Source: Actinacidiphila bryophytorum
GTDB lineage: Bacteria; Actinomycetota; Actinomycetes; Streptomycetales; Streptomycetaceae
Direction: 5' to 3'
DNA: 64,000 nucleotides
Assembly: GCF_016916835.1 (NCBI RefSeq)
Contig: NZ_JAFFIX010000006.1
Coordinates: forward strand, 248,001-312,000
Under the pieces are notes generated by a model. The model did no database searches. It was not told where the DNA came from and worked only from the letters and a program-made list of their open reading frames with translations. This document shows positions 59,089-64,000 of the stretch, piece by piece (position 1 is the first letter of the stretch; each line of letters begins with the position of its first letter). Position numbers and translations under genes: made by a program.

Positions 59089-59118
59089 CCCCACCCCGGC
59101 GGTGAACGCGGGGTGGGG
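59089..59118 (+). terminator. Terminator closing the micropeptide operon
   Basis: A 10-bp perfect stem (CCCCACCCCG at 59089-59098 with CGGGGTGGGG at 59109-59118) lies directly after the last micropeptide frame. Confidence 0.82.
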
Positions 59119-59170
59119 ACACCGCTCCTGCATCTTGATCAGGGCCGGGGCCGCTCGTAGGTTGACCGCC

Positions 59171-59722
59171 ATGACCGACCTCGCAGACGTCGACTGGCCG
59201 CCGCCCGCACCGATCGCGACGCGGCGCCTGGTGCTGCGCGAGCCGGAGCGGCGGGACCGGGCGGCGATCGTGGACCTCTTCACGTCCGCGGAGGTGAACG
59301 CCTACCTGGGCGGGCCGCGCGAGCCGGCGGAGTTCGAGCGGGCGCTGCCCGCGGAGCCGCAGGGGCGGCCGGGGCTGTTCGTCGTCGCGCTCGACGGGGC
59401 CATGATCGGCATCGTGGACGTCAAACGGCACGATGCCGAGCGCCCGGGGCATGTGCGTCCCGGCGGCGAGGAACCCGAGCTGGGCTACATGTTCCTGCCC
59501 CGGGCGTGGGGGTACGGCTACGCAGCCGAGGCGTGCACCGCGGCGCTCGGCTGGATCGCCGAAGCCCTCCCCGGCGAACCGGTCGTGCTGTGCACCCAGA
59601 CCGCGAACGGCCGCTCGCTGCGGCTCGCCGCGAAACTGGGCTTCACCGAGGTGGAGCGCTTCGAGGAGTGGGGCGCCGAGCAGTGGTTCGGCGTGTGGTC
59701 GCCGGCCCCGCTCCACGGCTGA
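59171..59722 (+). CDS. GNAT family N-acetyltransferase (RimJ/RimL type)
   Basis: A 183-residue protein from ATG 59171. It has the RimJ/RimL-like opening IATRRLVLREPERRDRAAIVDLF, the beta-bulge LGYMFLPRAWGYGYAAEACTAALGW that holds acetyl-CoA, and TANGRSLRLAAKLGFTEVERFEEWG. The substrate is unknown. It starts after the micropeptide terminator and is probably independent of that operon. Confidence 0.92.
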   Translation: MTDLADVDWPPPAPIATRRLVLREPERRDRAAIVDLFTSAEVNAYLGGPREPAEFERALPAEPQGRPGLFVVALDGAMIGIVDVKRHDAERPGHVRPGGEEPELGYMFLPRAWGYGYAAEACTAALGWIAEALPGEPVVLCTQTANGRSLRLAAKLGFTEVERFEEWGAEQWFGVWSPAPLHG

Positions 59723-59789
59723 CCCCCCGGGGCGGTGTCCGACCGCCGGGTTAGGGTCGGCCCGACACCCCCCTGCACATGGAGGCGCG

Positions 59790-60494
59790 ATGCGCGCGAC
59801 GAGCAACGGCAGCGCCCTGCTGCGGCTGCGCAAGGTGAGCCGTACGTACGGGCAGCGCCGCGCGCTGCACCCGCTCGACCTCGACCTCGCCGCCGGGGAG
59901 TGCGTCGCCCTCTACGGGCAGAACGGCTCGGGTAAGTCCACACTGCTGCGGATAGCCGCCGGGCGGGACGCCCCCACCAGCGGTGACGCGCTGTTCGCGG
60001 GGCGGCCGGTCAGCGAGGACGACCCCGAGGTGCGGGCCAGGGTCGCCGTCGTCGGCGACACCGTCGCCTGCTACCCGGACCTCACCGTCCGCGAGCACCT
60101 GGAGCTGGTCACCGTCGCGCACGCCGTGGACGACGCCGACGCCTGGATCGACCAGGTGCTCGCCGACCGCCGCCTGTCGGACCACGCCCGCGCCCTGCCC
60201 GGCTCGCTGTCCTCCGGCCAGCTCCAGTCCCTGCTGCTGGCCGCGGCCCTGGTCCGCCCCCGCGAGCTGCTCGTCCTCGACGAGCCCGAGCAGCGCCTCG
60301 ACCCCGCCGCCCGCGACCGCCTCGCCGACCTGCTGGTGGCCGAGAAGTCCGACGGCGTCGCGGTCCTGCTGGCCACCCACCAGCCCGACCTGGCGGAAGC
60401 CGTCGCCGACCGCATGATCGCCCTGGACGACGGCCAGGTGATCGCGGACGGCCCGCCGGCAGCGGTCCTGCGCGAGCTGGGCGTACGCCGGTGA
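59790..60494 (+). CDS. ABC transporter ATP-binding protein
   Basis: A 234-residue ATPase from ATG 59790 with GGAGG four bases upstream. Walker A is GQNGSGKSTLL near residue 45, the signature is LSSGQLQSLLLAAAL (a variant of LSGGQ) and Walker B LLVLDEPEQRLD, then ATHQPDLAEAVAD with the switch His. The permease gene overlaps by 4 bases. Together they form a two-gene exporter of unknown substrate. Confidence 0.94.
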   Translation: MRATSNGSALLRLRKVSRTYGQRRALHPLDLDLAAGECVALYGQNGSGKSTLLRIAAGRDAPTSGDALFAGRPVSEDDPEVRARVAVVGDTVACYPDLTVREHLELVTVAHAVDDADAWIDQVLADRRLSDHARALPGSLSSGQLQSLLLAAALVRPRELLVLDEPEQRLDPAARDRLADLLVAEKSDGVAVLLATHQPDLAEAVADRMIALDDGQVIADGPPAAVLRELGVRR

Positions 60495-62536
60495 CCGACG
60501 GCCTGCGGCCCACGCCGACCCCGACCACCGCCGCAGGCATGGCCGGCAGCCCGGCTGACCCAGCCGCCGATAGCCGCGCCGACACGGCCGGCAGCCGAAA
60601 CAACCCACCCGACCCGGGCGCCCCAGGCACCGAGCCGGGCGACGCCGGCGAGAGCGCAGGCGCCGGCCCCGCCGAGCCCAGCGGCGCGAGCGCCGGACGA
60701 ACCCCCACGGCGACCGGCGGCAGCCCAGCCGGCCCGGCGGCCGCGGGCCGCGCAAGCGCCGGCCGGAGCGCAGGCCCGCACTCCAGCCCCGCCGAGCCGG
60801 GGGACCCGACCACCGCCACAGGCAGCAGCCAGGACGACCCGATCGGCCCGGGCGCCGGCCTGGACGGCGGGGGTGACGACGAGGACGTCCCCTGGTCCGA
60901 GGAGGACGACGACCGGACCGAGGAGACGCTGGCCTGGCTGCGGCGCAAGCGGCAGGCGCACCGGCGGGCCAAGGGGCGGGAGATGGCCGTCCTCGTCTAT
61001 ACGGTGCTGATCGCCGTCGCCGGGTACGGGAGCAGCTTCGCCGTCAGCTTCCTGCGCGGGCTGGAGGACGGGTCCGGATACGCCGACGCGGCGCGGGATC
61101 TGCGGGCCGGGATGCCCGCGCTCTGCGCGTTCGTCGCCGTCGGCGTCGGGGTGCTCGCCGCGCGGGACGGGCTGTGGCGCGGGCCGGTCGTCGTGCCGGG
61201 GCCGAGCGTGGGGTGGGTGCTGGCGCAGCCGGTGAAGCGGGGGCGGGTGCTGCGGCCGTGGTTCCGGCTGTCGGCCGGGCTCGCGCTGATCCCGGGGGTG
61301 CTGGCCGGGGTCGGGGCCGCCGCCGTGGTCAAGGTGACCGGCCTCGCCCCGCTCGGCAAGGCCCTGCTCGCCGCGGCCCCGGCCGCCGTGTGCCTGCCGC
61401 TGCTGGCGGTCGCGCTGGGCATGGCGGTGGAGCGGCGGCCCGCAGCCGCGCGTGCGGTACGGCGGTGGACGGGACCCACCGTCCTGGTCCTGGGGGCGCT
61501 GGCCGCCCAGACCGTCCTGGCCGCGAACGGCCACCGCTCCCCCGCCGTCGAGCAGGCCGAGCTGTGGAGCGGCCCGTGGGGCTGGGCCGGGCAGCCGCTG
61601 GTGGACACGGTCGGCGGCAGCGCGCCCGGCTGGCCCGCCGCGGTCGCCCTGCTCGCCGCGGCCACGGCCGCGGCGCTGCTGGCCGCGTACCGCGACGCGG
61701 CCCACGTGCCGACGGCCCGGCTGCGCGAGCGGGCCGCGACGGCCACCACCGTCTCGTCGGTTGCCTGGTCGCTGGAGCTGCGGGCGGCCAAGCTGGCGAT
61801 CATGGACGCGGGCGGCGGCGCCCCCGTCAGGCAGATCCGGCTGCGCCCGCCACGCGGGCGCCTCGGGCGACACCTGGTCGTGGCGTGGCGGGACGCGCTG
61901 ACGCTGCTGCGCACCCCCGGCCGGCTCGGCAAGGCCGCGGTGTGGACGGCGTGCGGCGCCGCGGTCGCCGGGCTCGGCGCCGACCTCGGCGGCGAGCGCC
62001 GCTGGGTCGGCCTGGTCCTGGGCCTGCTCTTCGGCTACGTCGCCGTGGGCGCCCTGGCCGAGCCCGCCCGGCTGGAGACCGACGACATCCGCAGGGCCGC
62101 CTGGGCGCCGTACCGCTTCCGCACGCTGATGCTCCACCACGGCATCGTGCCCGCCGTGCTCGGCGCCGTACTGGGCCTGCTGGCCGCCATCCCCTACGCG
62201 GCCGGCGGCCACACCTGGACCCTGCTGCTGCTCCCGCTGTGCGCACCGCCCTTCACCGGCGCCGCCCTGGTCTCGGCGGCCCGCGGCCCGGCCCGCACGC
62301 AGCTGCTCTTCCTCGGCGGCGGCTCCCCCGTCGGCGGCCCAGGACCGCTCATCTACCTGGCCTGGTACGCGGCAGGCCCGCTGCTGGCCCTCACCGCCAC
62401 CACGCTGGCCCTGGCCCCGGTCCTGCGGCACCCCACCTCCGCCGCGGTGACGCAGGCGGCGGTCGTCGCCGTCCTGGTGACGTCGCTGCTCCTGCTGCTG
62501 GCCGCCCGCATGTCCGACCGCCTGATGCGGCACTGA
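60491..62536 (+). CDS. ABC transporter permease with long disordered N-terminus (possibly DUF6297)
   Basis: A 681-residue membrane protein from GTG 60491. Residues 1-125 are Gly/Ala/Pro/Ser/Thr rich and acidic toward the end (DDEDVPWSEEDDD). The rest is strongly hydrophobic, with many helices. It includes EMAVLVYTVLIAVAGYGSSFAVSF near 160 and ends with several helices near 560-675. Membership in the DUF6297 transporter family is likely but tentative. It is the partner of the preceding ATPase. Confidence 0.8.
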   Translation: MTDGLRPTPTPTTAAGMAGSPADPAADSRADTAGSRNNPPDPGAPGTEPGDAGESAGAGPAEPSGASAGRTPTATGGSPAGPAAAGRASAGRSAGPHSSPAEPGDPTTATGSSQDDPIGPGAGLDGGGDDEDVPWSEEDDDRTEETLAWLRRKRQAHRRAKGREMAVLVYTVLIAVAGYGSSFAVSFLRGLEDGSGYADAARDLRAGMPALCAFVAVGVGVLAARDGLWRGPVVVPGPSVGWVLAQPVKRGRVLRPWFRLSAGLALIPGVLAGVGAAAVVKVTGLAPLGKALLAAAPAAVCLPLLAVALGMAVERRPAAARAVRRWTGPTVLVLGALAAQTVLAANGHRSPAVEQAELWSGPWGWAGQPLVDTVGGSAPGWPAAVALLAAATAAALLAAYRDAAHVPTARLRERAATATTVSSVAWSLELRAAKLAIMDAGGGAPVRQIRLRPPRGRLGRHLVVAWRDALTLLRTPGRLGKAAVWTACGAAVAGLGADLGGERRWVGLVLGLLFGYVAVGALAEPARLETDDIRRAAWAPYRFRTLMLHHGIVPAVLGAVLGLLAAIPYAAGGHTWTLLLLPLCAPPFTGAALVSAARGPARTQLLFLGGGSPVGGPGPLIYLAWYAAGPLLALTATTLALAPVLRHPTSAAVTQAAVVAVLVTSLLLLLAARMSDRLMRH

Positions 62537-62585
62537 GCCGAGCGAACCGAACCGCGCCACCGAACGAGGGAACGAGGCACCGGAA

Positions 62586-63053
62586 ATGATCGAACTCCGC
62601 GAGATCCGCGACAGCGACCTGCCGGTCTTCTGGGAGCACTTCTCGGACCCGGTCGCCCAGCACGTGGCCGCCGTCACCCGCCCCTACCACTACGACCGCG
62701 CCCTCTTCGACGCCCACTTCGCGCGCATCCTCGCCGACCCCGAGGTGCTGCCCCGCACCGTCCTGGCCGACGGGGAGGTCGTCGGCCAGGCAGCCGTCTT
62801 CGGGCCGCCGGACGAGCGCGGGGTCACGTACTGGATCGCCCGCCCCCACTGGGGCCGCGGCATCGCCACCGCCGCGCTGACCGAGCTGATCGGCCTCGAC
62901 CCCACCCGCCCCCTCTTCGCCCACGCTGCGGCCGACAACACCGGCTCCATCCGGGTCCTGCAGAAGTGCGGCTTCGTCCTCACCGGCCGCGACACGATCT
63001 TCGCGGAGTCCCGCGCCGCCGAGATCGACGAGGTCAGCCTGACGCTGACCTGA
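62586..63053 (+). CDS. GNAT family N-acetyltransferase
   Basis: A 155-residue protein with opening MIELREIRDSDLPVFWEHFS, acetyl-CoA loop VTYWIARPHWGRGIATAALTEL near residues 78-98 and late NTGSIRVLQKCGFVLTGRD. Good separation from the permease (49 bases) with an upstream AGGGAACGAGG site. Substrate unknown. Confidence 0.93.
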   Translation: MIELREIRDSDLPVFWEHFSDPVAQHVAAVTRPYHYDRALFDAHFARILADPEVLPRTVLADGEVVGQAAVFGPPDERGVTYWIARPHWGRGIATAALTELIGLDPTRPLFAHAAADNTGSIRVLQKCGFVLTGRDTIFAESRAAEIDEVSLTLT

Positions 63054-63137
63054 CGCCCGGGCCCGCCGCGGGAGCACGTCGGACAGATCACACGTCCGGG
63101 AAGGAACCCCTCCGGCGCGGCCCGGCTCAAGCCGGGT

Positions 63138-64000
63138 ATGAGGGCGAATCATGGACAACCCCCCACGCGGCGGGCCGCGTTGGCCGGGGTCGCGGGGGCC
63201 GTGGGACTGGTGGCGGCAGGCTGCCGCGGGGGCACGCACCAAGCGGCCGTCAAGGTCGCACCCGCCCCCGTCGCGGGGCCGTACCGCAGGGAGTCGGGCG
63301 CATTGGTCATGCAGGTGCTCGCGCACCCGGACGACGACCTGTACTTCATGAACCCGGACACGCTGCACGACCTCCAGGCGGGTACGCCGGTGGTGTCGGT
63401 GTACGTCACCGCCGGCGAGTCCCGCGGCTGGAACACCCCGCCGGGCGGCTCGCACCGGCACCACCACGCCGACCAGGCGGCCTACTCGGCGGCCCGGCAC
63501 CAGGGCCTGCGGCAGGCCTACGCCACGATGCTCGGGCTGCCGCACTTCACCCGCTGGAACAGCGAGGTCCTCGACCTGCCCGGCGGGATGCACGCGCAGA
63601 TCGACTCGCTCGGCAGCGGCGCCCGCCGCGCCAGCCTGGTCTTCCTCCAGGTGTCGATGCACGAGCTGAGCCAGACCGCCAGCATGCAGATGCTGTGGTC
63701 GACACCCGGGACGACGCTGCCGTACGTGGCCGCCGAGGACAGCCCGGCCCCCGCCGACGCGCCCGGCACGTACAGCCACGACAAGCTCGTCGACGTCCTG
63801 GTCGCGCTGTTCAAGCGGTACGCGCCGACGCATGTGCGCACCCTCGACCCGGACCCGGACATCCAGGTCCACGACAAGCAGCACCCCAGGGACAGCGACC
63901 AGTTCGGCTACTCCGACCACCGCGACCACACGCCGGTCGCGCTCTTCGCGTGGAAGGCGCTCGCCCGCTGGGCCGCCGCCGGCGGGCGCGGCTTCACCAC
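63138..64000 (+). CDS. PIG-L family deacetylase lipoprotein (3' end outside window)
   Basis: The frame is open from ATG 63138 to the window end (287 complete codons). The N-terminus has a twin-arginine-like TRRAALAG segment, a hydrophobic core and lipobox VAAGC (Cys near 29). The zinc deacetylase motif VLAHPDDDLYFMN is near residue 62. VSVYVTAGESRGWNTPPG follows, and a late SDHRDHTPVALFAW supplies the other His. It probably removes acetyl groups from an N-acetylglucosamine-like substrate outside the membrane. The remaining domain is not visible. Confidence 0.9.
   Translation, partial: MRANHGQPPTRRAALAGVAGAVGLVAAGCRGGTHQAAVKVAPAPVAGPYRRESGALVMQVLAHPDDDLYFMNPDTLHDLQAGTPVVSVYVTAGESRGWNTPPGGSHRHHHADQAAYSAARHQGLRQAYATMLGLPHFTRWNSEVLDLPGGMHAQIDSLGSGARRASLVFLQVSMHELSQTASMQMLWSTPGTTLPYVAAEDSPAPADAPGTYSHDKLVDVLVALFKRYAPTHVRTLDPDPDIQVHDKQHPRDSDQFGYSDHRDHTPVALFAWKALARWAAAGGRGFT

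Overview
The window is a chromosomal segment of a high-GC actinomycete, most likely Streptomyces or a close relative in the Streptomycetaceae. The evidence is the very GC-rich third codon positions, frequent GTG starts, TGATG and GTGA start/stop overlaps, paired XRE-DUF397 regulators, a DUF574 methyltransferase, a CIRCE-controlled groES-groEL pair and CebR-type operators. No tRNA, rRNA, CRISPR array, integrase or intact transposase was seen.

Bases 1-8.6 kb hold small metabolic genes (class V aminotransferase fragment, GNAT, MOSC, SDR, DUF574 methyltransferase), groES-groEL with two CIRCE operators over the promoter, and a class I methyltransferase. Bases 8.6-23.2 kb hold a conserved housekeeping run, mostly on the minus strand: polysaccharide deacetylase lipoprotein, tsaD-rimI-tsaB, tsaE, an alpha/beta hydrolase, alr, NAD(P)HX repair enzyme, acpS, glmM and rpsI-rplM. 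On the plus strand among these are a YkuD-like secreted protein, an SRPBCC-MarR pair behind a palindromic operator, and coaA. An ABC-F ATPase and a Pro/Gln-rich membrane protein follow.

Bases 27.2-45.3 kb are the ribosomal protein superoperon on the minus strand, transcribed from rpsJ (S10) to truA. Strong hairpins mark the S10/spc boundary (rpsQ-rplN), the spc/secY boundary and the end after rplQ. A roughly 280-base structured leader precedes rpsJ.

Bases 45.8-64 kb are accessory: an AhpD-like protein, a NUDIX hydrolase, a chloramphenicol-phosphotransferase-like kinase, a VOC protein, two Uma2 proteins, a Met/His-rich secreted pair behind a CsoR-like box, an XRE/DUF397 pair divergent from an RsbW-like ATPase, two paralogous lipoproteins, a cellulose-targeted SGNH esterase with tandem CebR boxes, an ABC exporter pair and a PIG-L deacetylase cut by the window end.

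The most striking locus is 57085-59118. A DUF5317 membrane protein is followed by eleven tandem 35-residue open reading frames, each with its own ribosome binding site. Each encodes a conserved single-helix peptide whose variation is concentrated in three residues near the C-terminus (pattern GAP-xxx-GG). The cassette ends at a strong terminator. I could not match it to any described system.

A second theme is a family of about 20 intergenic copies of a roughly 73-base repeat with core GCGCAGTTCCCCGCGCCCCT. Copies occur in most larger non-coding gaps, including between rpoA and rplQ.
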